64,000 nucleotides of DNA from contig NZ_RSEC01000058.1 of assembly GCF_003937945.1 (NCBI RefSeq), forward strand, positions 124,001-188,000. Direction: 5' to 3'. The notes under the pieces are model-generated. The model saw only the letters and a list, made by a program, of their open reading frames with translations, had not been told where the DNA came from and did not search any database. Of the stretch, positions 40,828 to 48,183 are shown in pieces. Position numbers and translations under genes: made by a program. How positions within the stretch are numbered: position 1 is the stretch's first letter; every line of letters begins with the position of its first letter. The DNA is from Amycolatopsis eburnea. Lineage in GTDB: Bacteria > Actinomycetota > Actinomycetes > Mycobacteriales > Pseudonocardiaceae.

Positions 40828-41385
40828 GTGAGACACCTGCCACTGGACAGCGCGGACGAGGAGCACCTCGTCCGGCGCACGGCCAAGGGCGACCGCGCGG
40901 CGTTCGAGGAGCTCTACCGCCGCACGTCGCCCTGGCTCGCCGTGCGCCTGCGCCGCCGGTGCGCGGACGACCAGATCGTCGCCGAGGTCATGCAGGAGAC
41001 GTACCTGGCGGTCTGGCGCGCGGCGGGTTCGTTCGCGGGGGCCGTCACCGGCGGGAGCGCGGTCGGGTGGGTGTGGACGATCGCGGCGCGCCGGCTGGTC
41101 GACGCGTTCCGCCGCCGCGCGCACCACGCGCAGCCGCCGCCGGAGATCGCGTTCGACTGCGCGCCGGTGGCGGCCGCGGAAGACGAAGCGCTGTCGGTGG
41201 CGCTGGGCGACGAGATCGGCGACGCGCTGCGCGACCTCGCGCCCGAACTGCGGGCGGTCCTGCAGGCGATGGTGCTCGACGGGCTGACCGTCCGCGAGAC
41301 CGCCGTCCTGCTGGGGCTGCCGGAAGGCACCGTCAAGACCCGCGCTCGCCGGGCACGGATCGCGATGCGGGAGGCACTGTCATGA
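40828..41385 (+). CDS. ECF-type RNA polymerase sigma factor
   Basis: The 185-residue protein has sigma region 2 (EEHLVRRTAKGDRAAFEELY, with YLAVWRAAGSF and WVWTIAARRLVDAFRRR) and region 4 (LRAVLQAMVLDGLTVRETAV, LLGLPEGTVKTRARRAR). The order of domains and size are those of ECF factors. I place the start at GTG 40828, since no ribosome site is present and an ECF promoter ends 9 nt upstream. The stop overlaps the anti-sigma start (ATGA), the usual pairing. Confidence 0.93.
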   Translation: MRHLPLDSADEEHLVRRTAKGDRAAFEELYRRTSPWLAVRLRRRCADDQIVAEVMQETYLAVWRAAGSFAGAVTGGSAVGWVWTIAARRLVDAFRRRAHHAQPPPEIAFDCAPVAAAEDEALSVALGDEIGDALRDLAPELRAVLQAMVLDGLTVRETAVLLGLPEGTVKTRARRARIAMREALS

Positions 41386-42200
41386 ACCACGCGCCGGACC
41401 GGCTCATCGCCGTGTACGTGACGGGCGGCGACCTCCCGGGCGACCAGCTGTGGGGCCTGGAGGCCCACCTCGAGAGCTGCCGGGTGTGCCGGGCGAAGGT
41501 CGCCGAGGTCGCGCCCGTCCAGCCGGTGGTGGACGTCGTGTGGAACCGGCTCGCACCCGAACTCGAGTTCCGGCTGTCACCGGTCCCGTTCCACGACTCG
41601 CCGGTGGCACGACCCCGGCGGCGGTTTCGCCGGCTCGGCACCTGGGTCACGCCGGCGATGGCGCCGTGGCTGGCGATGATCGTGGCGGTCACCCTGGTCG
41701 CGGTGCTGCTCGACGGGGTCGGGCACGCGGTGCTCCACGTGCCGGCGGTGCAGCTCTTCGCCCCGATCTTGCCGGTGCTCGGGGTCGCGGCGTCGTGGGC
41801 GCGGGGGCTCGACCCGGCATACGAGGTCGTCGCCGCGACGCCGCGGGCCGGGCTCTACCTGGTCGTCCGGCGGACGGTGGCGGTGCTCGCCGTCGTCCTG
41901 CCGGTGCTCGGCCTCGCCGGCTGGCTGACCGGCACCGCGCCGGCGCTCTGGCTGCTGCCGAGCCTGGCGTTCACCACCGGCACGCTCGCGCTCGGCGGGG
42001 TGTTCGGCGTCAGCCGGGCGGCGTACGCGCTGATCGCGGTGTGGGTGGCGATCGTCGTGCTGCCCGCGTTCGTCCAGCGGGGGCAAGCGTTTGCGCTCAC
42101 CACCGGCGCGTTGCCGGTGTGGGCGGGGATCTTCGCGCTGACCACGGTGGTCGTCGCCCTGCACAAGGCGGCGTACACCCGGCTCGGCGCGCACCACTAG
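41382..42200 (+). CDS. Membrane anti-sigma factor with zinc-finger (ZAS) domain
   Basis: The 272-residue protein begins with a zinc-binding anti-sigma domain: LEAHLESCRVCRA gives the H-x-x-x-C-x-x-C signature (about 28-35). A basic linker and six predicted membrane segments follow (about 90-265). Most ZAS proteins have one membrane segment, so this six-segment form suggests that the membrane part senses something or docks to the transporter encoded next. It should hold the upstream sigma factor inactive until a signal arrives. Confidence 0.87.
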   Translation: MNHAPDRLIAVYVTGGDLPGDQLWGLEAHLESCRVCRAKVAEVAPVQPVVDVVWNRLAPELEFRLSPVPFHDSPVARPRRRFRRLGTWVTPAMAPWLAMIVAVTLVAVLLDGVGHAVLHVPAVQLFAPILPVLGVAASWARGLDPAYEVVAATPRAGLYLVVRRTVAVLAVVLPVLGLAGWLTGTAPALWLLPSLAFTTGTLALGGVFGVSRAAYALIAVWVAIVVLPAFVQRGQAFALTTGALPVWAGIFALTTVVVALHKAAYTRLGAHH

Positions 42201-42210
42201 GGAGGCAAGC

Positions 42211-43014
42211 ATGCGGGCAGTGGGGGCCGCCGAGGTCGCACCGGCGACCTACGCCTGGGAAATCCGGGCGCAGGGGCTGAAGGTGCGGGTGGGGCGGCGG
42301 AAGATGGCCGTGGACGGGCTGGACCTGTCCCTCGGCAAGGGGGTGCACGGCCTGCTCGGGCCCAACGGCGCGGGCAAGACGACCCTGATCAGGGCTTTGG
42401 CGACGGTGCTCCGGCCGGCGGCGGGCAGCCTGACGCTGCTGGGCACGCCGGCGGGCGGGCACGCCGGCCACCGCGGCCTGCGCCGCCGGATCGGGTACCT
42501 GCCGCAGAACTTCGGCTACTACAAGCGGTTCACGGTCCGGGAGTTCGTCGAGTACCTGGCGTGGCTCAAGGAGGTGTCCAAAGAGGACATCCCGGGCGCG
42601 GTTCAGCGCGCGATCGAGCGCGTCGGGCTCGCCGACCGGGCCGACGACCGGATGAAAACCCTGTCCGGCGGCATGGTGCGCCGGGTGGGCATCGCCCAGG
42701 CGATCGTCAACGACCCGGACATCCTCCTCCTCGACGAGCCGACGGCGGGCCTCGACCCGGCGCAGCGCGTGCGCTTCCGCGAGCTGGTGCAGGAGCTGGG
42801 CCGCGACTCGTGCGTGCTGATTTCGACGCACCTGGTCGAGGACGTCGCGACGGCGTGCTCGGACGTGGTGCTGTTCGCGGAGGGGAAACTGGTCTTCCAG
42901 GGGACGCCGGGCGAGCTGGCCGAAGCGGGCACGCCGGAGCACGTCGGCGACAGCCCCATCGAGCGCGGCTATTCGGCGCTGCTGAACCACGAACCGGGCA
43001 AGGGGGCGTGGTGA
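42211..43014 (+). CDS. ABC-2-type transporter ATP-binding protein
   Basis: The 267-residue ATPase has Walker A GPNGAGKTT (about 50-58), a Q-loop in YLPQNFGYYKRFTV, signature LSGGMVRRVGIAQAI, Walker B ILLLDEPTAGLDP and H-loop ISTHLVED. It has an extra N-terminal stretch of about 20 residues before the domain. GGGAGG precedes the ATG. It should power the membrane proteins encoded downstream (43415 and 44770). LSGGM and the arrangement resemble export-type ABC-2 systems. The stop overlaps the next ORF by 1 nt. Confidence 0.93.
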   Translation: MRAVGAAEVAPATYAWEIRAQGLKVRVGRRKMAVDGLDLSLGKGVHGLLGPNGAGKTTLIRALATVLRPAAGSLTLLGTPAGGHAGHRGLRRRIGYLPQNFGYYKRFTVREFVEYLAWLKEVSKEDIPGAVQRAIERVGLADRADDRMKTLSGGMVRRVGIAQAIVNDPDILLLDEPTAGLDPAQRVRFRELVQELGRDSCVLISTHLVEDVATACSDVVLFAEGKLVFQGTPGELAEAGTPEHVGDSPIERGYSALLNHEPGKGAW

Positions 43015-43418
43015 TGTCCGTGGAACAGGCACTGGGTCGTGGCGGGGCCGGGCTTGCGGTGGGCCGTGGCGGGGCTGGACTCGCGCGGGGTCTCGGCGGG
43101 GGCGGACTGGCGCAGGGGCGTGAGGCTGCCGGACTTTCGCTGGGCCGTGGGGTGGCCGGGCTTGGGCTTGCCTGCCTTGCTGCCGGGTTTGCGGCGAGCC
43201 GCGGTGGGGCTGGGCTCGCGGTGGGTCATGGCGGGGCCGGGCTTGGGCTTGCCTGCCTTGCTGCCGGGTTTGCGGCGAGTCGTGGCGGACCCGGGCTTGC
43301 GGCGGGCCATGTCGGGCATGGACTCGCGCTCAGCTGCCGCCCGGTCGTGCTCGCGCGGGCCCGCGGCACGGTCGAACTCGTGCCTGCGGCCTCGATCACC
43401 CGGGCGGTGGCCCGATGA
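43014..43418 (+). CDS. Gly/Ala/Leu-rich repeat ORF between ABC genes (coding status uncertain)
   Basis: A 134-residue frame overlaps the ATPase stop by 1 nt and the permease start by 4 nt, so it is linked by translational coupling at both ends. It encodes low-complexity Gly/Ala/Leu/Val repeats, including two near-identical copies of GLGLACLAAGFAAS. Codon use is odd: many third positions are T or A through the repeats, unlike neighbours, and return to normal only in the last 30 codons. The opposite strand (42969-43319) is also open, with G/C-rich third positions, and would encode a Lys/Pro/Arg-rich protein. Which strand is coding, or whether either is, cannot be settled here. Confidence 0.4.
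   Translation: MSVEQALGRGGAGLAVGRGGAGLARGLGGGGLAQGREAAGLSLGRGVAGLGLACLAAGFAASRGGAGLAVGHGGAGLGLACLAAGFAASRGGPGLAAGHVGHGLALSCRPVVLARARGTVELVPAASITRAVAR
43161..43322 (+). repeat. Two imperfect 81-bp tandem repeats
   Basis: Copies start at 43161 and 43242. The first 39 bp of each (beginning CTTGGGCTTGCCTGCC) are identical and the remainder diverges. Shorter GGGCTTGCGGTGGGCC-like units occur upstream from 43040. The repeat keeps frame (27 codons). Confidence 0.8.
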
Positions 43419-44773
43419 TCCTCCGCACCGAACTCCGGCGCTCCATCGCGCCCTGGGCCGGGCTGGCGGTCGTCGTCTTCGCGGTCGGGTTCCTCTTCCT
43501 GCTCACCGGGCCGTGGTGGAAAGCGCCCGCGGCGTGGACCGCGCACAGCACCACCACCGCGTTGTGGCTGCGGTTCCTGCTGGTCTTCCTCTGGCCGATC
43601 GTCGTCGGCGCGGGGGCCATCCAGGGCATGCGTGACAGCCGCTCCGGGATGGTCGAGCTGCTTGCCACGACGTCGCGGCCCGGCTGGCAGCGGCTGGCGC
43701 GGCTGGCCGGGGCCGTCGGCGGGCTCAGCGTGGCCGGTTTCCTGGTCGTGTTCGCCGTGGGGGCCGTCGAGGTCCTCGCGCACGACGGGTTCTTCTCGCT
43801 CGGCTTCCTGCCGGTGCTGCTCGTCGGGGCGCTCGGGGTGCTCGCGGGCAGCTGGCTCGGGCTGGCGGTCGGGCGGCTGCTGCCGCACCCGCTGGCCGCG
43901 CCCGGGGTGGCCGTGCTGGCGTTCGTCCTGACGATCCTCTGCTGGATGTCGCTCGAGAGCGGGCTGGACCCGGTGTTCCCCGCCCGGGTGGGGCCGCTGG
44001 CGCCGTCGCTCGCGGAGCCGCGCGGGGAGATGGTGACGACCACCGCGTCGCTCGACCTCGGGCAGGGCGTGTGGTTCCTCGGGCTGGCCGTAACGTCGTT
44101 CCTGCTGCTGTCCGCGCGTTCCGTGCGGGCGCGGCTGCTCAGCCTGCTGCCGCTCGCCGCGGGGCTCGCCGTGGCCCTGCCGTTGTTCCCGGCGGTGCCC
44201 GCCGACGCGCTCACGACCGACAGCGTCGCCGGCCGGAAGGTCTGCGACGGGCCGATCTGCGTGTCCGAACTGCACCGGGACCGGCTCGCCGCGTTGCGGG
44301 ACCCCGGTCGCGAAGCGCTCGCGATGCTGGCGAAACTGCCCGATCCGCCCACCCGGATCGAAGAGCAGGTGCTGGCGCCGCCGGTGACCGAGCCGCCGCG
44401 GCGTGATCCGCACGTCGTCTACCTGGACTTCCAGCGCAACGACCTGCTGCTCACCGCGGGCGCGGCCGATCTGCGGCTGGCCGTCCTATCCGGGGGCGGG
44501 GTGCCCAGCTGCGTGCGGCCGAGCGTCGGCAGCATCCCGGACCAGGCCGCCCGCGCGATCGCGGCGGGGTATTTCACCGGAAAGCTCGAACTGCTGCCCG
44601 AATACACCCGGAACTGGTTCAAGCGGGAATTGCCGTCGATCGAGCAGGTGTGGCGGCAGTTCCGCGCCCTGCCGCCCGACGTCCAAGCCACGCGGATCGC
44701 CGCACTGCGGCAGGCTCTTTTGACCTGCACGGGTGAACCGCTCGACACGCTCGTGCCCGGAGCGCTCAGATGA
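43415..44773 (+). CDS. ABC-2-type membrane protein with large extracytoplasmic/soluble C-terminus
   Basis: The 452-residue protein has about six membrane segments in the first 290 residues (including GLAVVVFAVGFLFLLTG, LVFLWPIVVGAGAI and LPVLLVGALGVLAGSWLGLA). It then has a soluble region of about 170 residues with cysteines near CDGPICVSELHRDR, at SCVRPS and at LLTCTG. The membrane part looks like an ABC-2 permease. The soluble part resembles nothing I recognise and could be on the outer face. It overlaps the next gene by 4 nt. Confidence 0.8.
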   Translation: MILRTELRRSIAPWAGLAVVVFAVGFLFLLTGPWWKAPAAWTAHSTTTALWLRFLLVFLWPIVVGAGAIQGMRDSRSGMVELLATTSRPGWQRLARLAGAVGGLSVAGFLVVFAVGAVEVLAHDGFFSLGFLPVLLVGALGVLAGSWLGLAVGRLLPHPLAAPGVAVLAFVLTILCWMSLESGLDPVFPARVGPLAPSLAEPRGEMVTTTASLDLGQGVWFLGLAVTSFLLLSARSVRARLLSLLPLAAGLAVALPLFPAVPADALTTDSVAGRKVCDGPICVSELHRDRLAALRDPGREALAMLAKLPDPPTRIEEQVLAPPVTEPPRRDPHVVYLDFQRNDLLLTAGAADLRLAVLSGGGVPSCVRPSVGSIPDQAARAIAAGYFTGKLELLPEYTRNWFKRELPSIEQVWRQFRALPPDVQATRIAALRQALLTCTGEPLDTLVPGALR

Positions 44774-45333
44774 GGTGGGCGGCGCTGTACGCCCGCTCGC
44801 GCCAGCTGCCGGCGGCGGCCGCGGCGCTGCTCGCCGTGACGCTCGGGGTGTGGTTCCTCGGGCGGGGCTCCTGGAACCTCGTGCTGGTGGCCGTCACGCT
44901 GACGGCGGGCATCGCGGTGGCGGCGATCGGCCTGAGCGGGCAGGACGCCGACCTCGACCGGGCCGCGGCGCTCCCGTGGCCGCCGCGGCGGTTCGCGCAC
45001 CTCGCGCTGGTGGCCGTGGCCGCCGGGGTGCTGGTGGCCGGCGTGCAGGAGCTGGGGACGGCGGCGGTCGACCTCGCGATCGTCATCCGGGACGCGGTGG
45101 GGCTGGCCGGGCTGGCGGGGCTGGCCGCCACGGTCGCGGGCGGGCAGTTCGGCTGGACGCTGCCGCTGGCCTGGTGCGCGATCAGCCCGTTCGTCCCGCG
45201 GGAGGACACGACGGCGGCCCGCGTCACGGCGTGGTTGCTGCAACCCCCGGGAACACCGGCGGCCACCTGGACGGCGGTAGTGCTGGCGGTGGCCGGTGCG
45301 GTGGCATACACGGCCTGGGGAGGGCGTCGCTGA
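44770..45333 (+). CDS. Small polytopic membrane protein, second permease-like subunit
   Basis: The 187-residue protein has about five hydrophobic segments (for example AAAAALLAVTLGVWFLG, LVAVTLTAGIAVAAIGLSG and AHLALVAVAAGVLVAG) and no soluble domain. Its start overlaps the previous gene (ATGA), so it belongs to the same operon. It has no recognised family motif. By position it is probably a partner of the ABC permease. It is the last gene of the sigma-anti-sigma-ABC unit. Confidence 0.75.
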   Translation: MRWAALYARSRQLPAAAAALLAVTLGVWFLGRGSWNLVLVAVTLTAGIAVAAIGLSGQDADLDRAAALPWPPRRFAHLALVAVAAGVLVAGVQELGTAAVDLAIVIRDAVGLAGLAGLAATVAGGQFGWTLPLAWCAISPFVPREDTTAARVTAWLLQPPGTPAATWTAVVLAVAGAVAYTAWGGRR

Positions 45334-45397
45334 AGGACCCCGGAAGTGTGAACGAGGGAAAACCAACTCCCTCCATGTTAAACGTATACCGCATTGG

Positions 45398-45417
45398 GGG
45401 GCTTGCCACAAGACCCC
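45398..45417. promoter_or_regulatory. Inverted repeat resembling the rifamycin-associated element (RAE)
   Basis: GGGGCTTGCCACAAGACCCC is an imperfect inverted repeat of the size and composition I recall for the RAE, a 19-bp element found upstream of rifamycin-inactivation genes in actinomycetes. It precedes a glycosyltransferase-rox-helR set. TTGCCA within it could also act as a -35, with CAAAAT at 45428 as -10, though the 19-nt spacer is long. Confidence 0.65.
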
Positions 45418-45438
45418 GGTCATCCCGCAAAATCGTCG

Positions 45439-45466
45439 CCCTGAGCCGGAAAACCCCGGCTCAGGG
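45439..45466 (+). promoter_or_regulatory. 11-bp hairpin in the leader of the glycosyltransferase gene
   Basis: CCCTGAGCCGG pairs exactly with CCGGCTCAGGG around a 6-nt loop. ACCCC (45453-45457), partly in the loop, could alternatively pair with the GGGGT that includes the ribosome site near 45474. It might be a leader structure affecting translation, or simply the upstream operon's terminator. Confidence 0.5.
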
Positions 45467-45486
45467 ATCAAACGGGGGTTTTGCCA

Positions 45487-46710
45487 GTGCGTGTTTTGCT
45501 GTCGACGTACGGCTCGCGAGGGGACGTCGAACCGGTGGCGGGGTTCGGGGCGGCGCTGCGGGCCCGGGGCGCCGAGGTGCGGGTGTGCGCGCCGCCCGAC
45601 GAGGACTTCGCCCGGCGGCTGGCCGAGGCCGGGGTGGAGTTCGTGCCTTACGGACCGTCGGCCAAGGCGCTGACCAAGGCGGCGCCCGCGCCGTCGTCGC
45701 TGCCGGAGCGGGCCGCGCAGCTGATCGCGGCGCAGTTCGACGTCGTGGCCGCGGCGGCGCGGGGCTGTGACGTGGTCGTGGCGACCGGCCTGCTGCCGAC
45801 CATGGCCGGTGCGCTGTCGATCGCGGAAAAGCTGGGCATCCGGGCGGTGGCCGTCGCCTTCCAAAAGGTGGTCCTGCCGTCGCCGCACCACGCGCCGCTG
45901 GCGTACCCGGGCAAGCCGTTCCCGGCGGGGGTCACCGACAACCGGGTGCTGTGGGAGCACGACGCCGAGAACGTCAACGCGCTCTTCCGGGAGGGGCTCA
46001 ACACCCACCGCGTCGCGAACGGCCTGCCGCCGGTCGGCGACGTCCGCGGGTACGTCTTCCGCAACCCGGTCTGGCTGGCCACGGACCCGGTGCTTGACCC
46101 GTGGGAGGCGGTGCCCGGCCTCGACGTCGTGCAGACCGGCGCGTGGCTCGTGCCGGACGAGCGGCCGCTGCCCGCCGCGCTGGAGGAGTTCCTGGCGGCG
46201 GGTGAGCCGCCCGTCTACGTCGGCTTCGGGAGCATGCCGATGGCCGCGGCGGCGGACGTCGCCCAGGTCGCCGTCGAGGCGGTCCGGGCGCGGGGGCGCC
46301 GCGTGGTCGTCTCGCGCGGCTGGGCCGACCTCGACCTGCTCGACGACGGCGACGACTGCTTCGTCGTCGGGGAGGTCAACCACCAGGAGCTGTTCGGCCG
46401 GGTCGCGGCCGTCGTGCACCACGGTGGCGCCGGCACGACGATGACCGCGACGCGGGCCGGCGCGGCCCAGGTCGTGGTGCCGCAGGCGACGGACCAGCCG
46501 TACTGGGCGGGCCGGGTGGCCGCGCTGGGCGCCGGGGTCGCCCACGACGGTCCGGTGCCGACCGTCGCTTCGCTGTCCGCCGCGCTCGAGACGGCGCTGG
46601 CGCCGGCGACCCGGGCGCGGGCGGCCGCGGTCGCCGCCGCGATCCGCGCCGACGGGGCGGGTGAAGCCGCGACGCTGCTGCTCGGCAGCCGCGAAACCCA
46701 GCCCGCCTGA
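45487..46710 (+). CDS. GT1 glycosyltransferase, candidate rifamycin glycosyltransferase
   Basis: The 407-residue protein is a GT-B fold UDP-sugar glycosyltransferase of the vancomycin/Rgt type. It begins VRVLLSTYGSRGDVEPVAGF and has the sugar-nucleotide-binding region with GEVNHQELFGRVAAVVHHGG, AGTT and ATDQPYWAGRVAALGAG. GTG 45487 is chosen because the family starts MRVLLSTYGSRGD and GGGGG lies about 9 nt upstream; a TTG 6 nt earlier is less likely. Close association with rox- and helR-like genes and an RAE-like site suggest that it inactivates rifamycins by glycosylation. The glycopeptide-type GT family is broad, so the substrate is inferred from context. Confidence 0.8.
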   Translation: MRVLLSTYGSRGDVEPVAGFGAALRARGAEVRVCAPPDEDFARRLAEAGVEFVPYGPSAKALTKAAPAPSSLPERAAQLIAAQFDVVAAAARGCDVVVATGLLPTMAGALSIAEKLGIRAVAVAFQKVVLPSPHHAPLAYPGKPFPAGVTDNRVLWEHDAENVNALFREGLNTHRVANGLPPVGDVRGYVFRNPVWLATDPVLDPWEAVPGLDVVQTGAWLVPDERPLPAALEEFLAAGEPPVYVGFGSMPMAAAADVAQVAVEAVRARGRRVVVSRGWADLDLLDDGDDCFVVGEVNHQELFGRVAAVVHHGGAGTTMTATRAGAAQVVVPQATDQPYWAGRVAALGAGVAHDGPVPTVASLSAALETALAPATRARAAAVAAAIRADGAGEAATLLLGSRETQPA

Positions 46711-46741
46711 CCACCACCGACGAAGACGAACAGGGGATTTC

Positions 46742-48175
46742 ATGATCGACGTGATCGTGGCCGGCGGCGGCCCGACCGGGACGATGCTGGCCGCCGAACT
46801 GCGGCTGCACGGCGTGCGGGTGGTCGTGCTGGAGCGGGAGGCGGAGCCGGTCAAGGAGGTCCGGTCGCTCGGCCTGCACGTGCGCAGCATCGAGGTGATG
46901 GCCCAGCGCGGCCTGCTGGACCGCTTCCTCGAAGAGGGGAAGCAGTTCCAGATGGCCGGGTACTTCGCCGGCATCGACAAGCCGTGGCCGGAACGGCTGG
47001 ACAGCGCGCACGCCTACGTCCTCGGCATCCCGCAGCCGGTCACCCAGCGGCTGCTGACCGAGCACGCGCTCGAGGCCGGCGCCGAGGTCCGGCGCGGCGC
47101 CGAGGTGACCGGGCTGAGCCAGGACGACGAAGGCGTCACGGTCGAGCTGGCCGGGGGCGAGCGGCTGCGGGCGCGCTACCTCGTCGGCTGCGACGGCGGG
47201 CGCAGCACCGTCCGGAAGCTGCTCGGCATCGGCTTCCCCGGTGAACCGGCCAGCCACGAGACGCTCCTGGGCGAGATGGAGGTGACCGCGCCGGCCGAAG
47301 AGGTGGCCGCGATCGTGACCGAGATCCGCAAGACGGAGAAGTTCTTCGGGCTCGGCCCGCTCGGGCAGACGGGGCGGTACCGGGTGCTCGTGCCCGCCGC
47401 GCAGGTGAGCGAAGACCGTTCGGTCCCGCCGACCCTCGACGAGTTCAAGCAGCAGCTGCGCGCCTACGCGGGCACCGACTTCGGCGTGCATTCGCCGTTG
47501 TGGCTGTCGCGCTTCGGTGATGCGACGCGGCTCGCCGAGCGCTACCGGGACGGCCGGGTCTTCCTGGCCGGCGACGCGGCGCACATCCACCCGCCGCTGG
47601 GCGGGCAGGGCCTCAACCTCGGGCTCCAGGACGCGCTGAACCTCGGCTGGAAGCTGGCCGCCGAGCTCGGCGGGTGGGCCCCGGCCGGGCTGCTCGACAC
47701 CTACCAGGCCGAGCGGCACCCGGTGGCCGCCGACGTGCTCGACAACACCCGCGCCCAGGGCGAGCTGATGCGGCCGGACGCCGGACCGCAGGCCGTGCGG
47801 CGGCTGCTGGCGAAGCTGATGGACTTCGAGGAGGTGAACCGGTACCTGATCGGGCGGATCGTCGGCATCGAGATCCGTTACGACTTCGGCGACGAGACCG
47901 ACCTCGTCGGACGGCGGCTGCGCGACCTCACGCTGAAGCAAGGGCGCCTGTACGACCTCATGCACAGCGGCCGCGGCCTGCTGCTCGACCAGACCGGGAG
48001 CCTGTCGGTGGCCGGCTGGGCGGCCCGGGTCGACCACGTCGTGGACGTCAGCGAAGAGCTGGCCGCGCCGGCGGTGCTCGTGCGGCCGGACGGCCACGTC
48101 GCGTGGGTCGGCGAAGACCAGGAACAGCTGCAGGACCGGCTGGCGCGGTGGTTCGGCGCGCCGGCCGAGGCGTGA
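46742..48175 (+). CDS. rox: Rox-like rifampicin monooxygenase (class A flavoprotein)
   Basis: The 477-residue flavoprotein monooxygenase starts MIDVIVAGGGPTGTMLAAEL (GxGxxG-type FAD motif), with LVGCDGGRSTVRKLLG (DG motif) and GDAAHIHPPLGGQGLNLG (GD motif). The sequence GLHVRSIEVMAQRGLLDRFL and the C-terminal thioredoxin-like part resemble Rox, which hydroxylates rifampicin and opens its macrocycle using FAD and NADPH. AGGGGA precedes the ATG. It sits between the glycosyltransferase and helR genes with gaps of 31 and 8 nt, so one operon is likely. Other aromatic hydroxylases share the motifs, so the substrate is a strong inference, not proof. Confidence 0.85.
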   Translation: MIDVIVAGGGPTGTMLAAELRLHGVRVVVLEREAEPVKEVRSLGLHVRSIEVMAQRGLLDRFLEEGKQFQMAGYFAGIDKPWPERLDSAHAYVLGIPQPVTQRLLTEHALEAGAEVRRGAEVTGLSQDDEGVTVELAGGERLRARYLVGCDGGRSTVRKLLGIGFPGEPASHETLLGEMEVTAPAEEVAAIVTEIRKTEKFFGLGPLGQTGRYRVLVPAAQVSEDRSVPPTLDEFKQQLRAYAGTDFGVHSPLWLSRFGDATRLAERYRDGRVFLAGDAAHIHPPLGGQGLNLGLQDALNLGWKLAAELGGWAPAGLLDTYQAERHPVAADVLDNTRAQGELMRPDAGPQAVRRLLAKLMDFEEVNRYLIGRIVGIEIRYDFGDETDLVGRRLRDLTLKQGRLYDLMHSGRGLLLDQTGSLSVAGWAARVDHVVDVSEELAAPAVLVRPDGHVAWVGEDQEQLQDRLARWFGAPAEA

Positions 48176-48183
48176 GGGGACGC

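Noticed and set aside
43226..44413. A 395-codon antisense open frame over the ABC permease gene
   Set aside because: Arg/Gln/Pro-rich shadow with no domain; the plus-strand permease has membrane segments and coupled start and stop.
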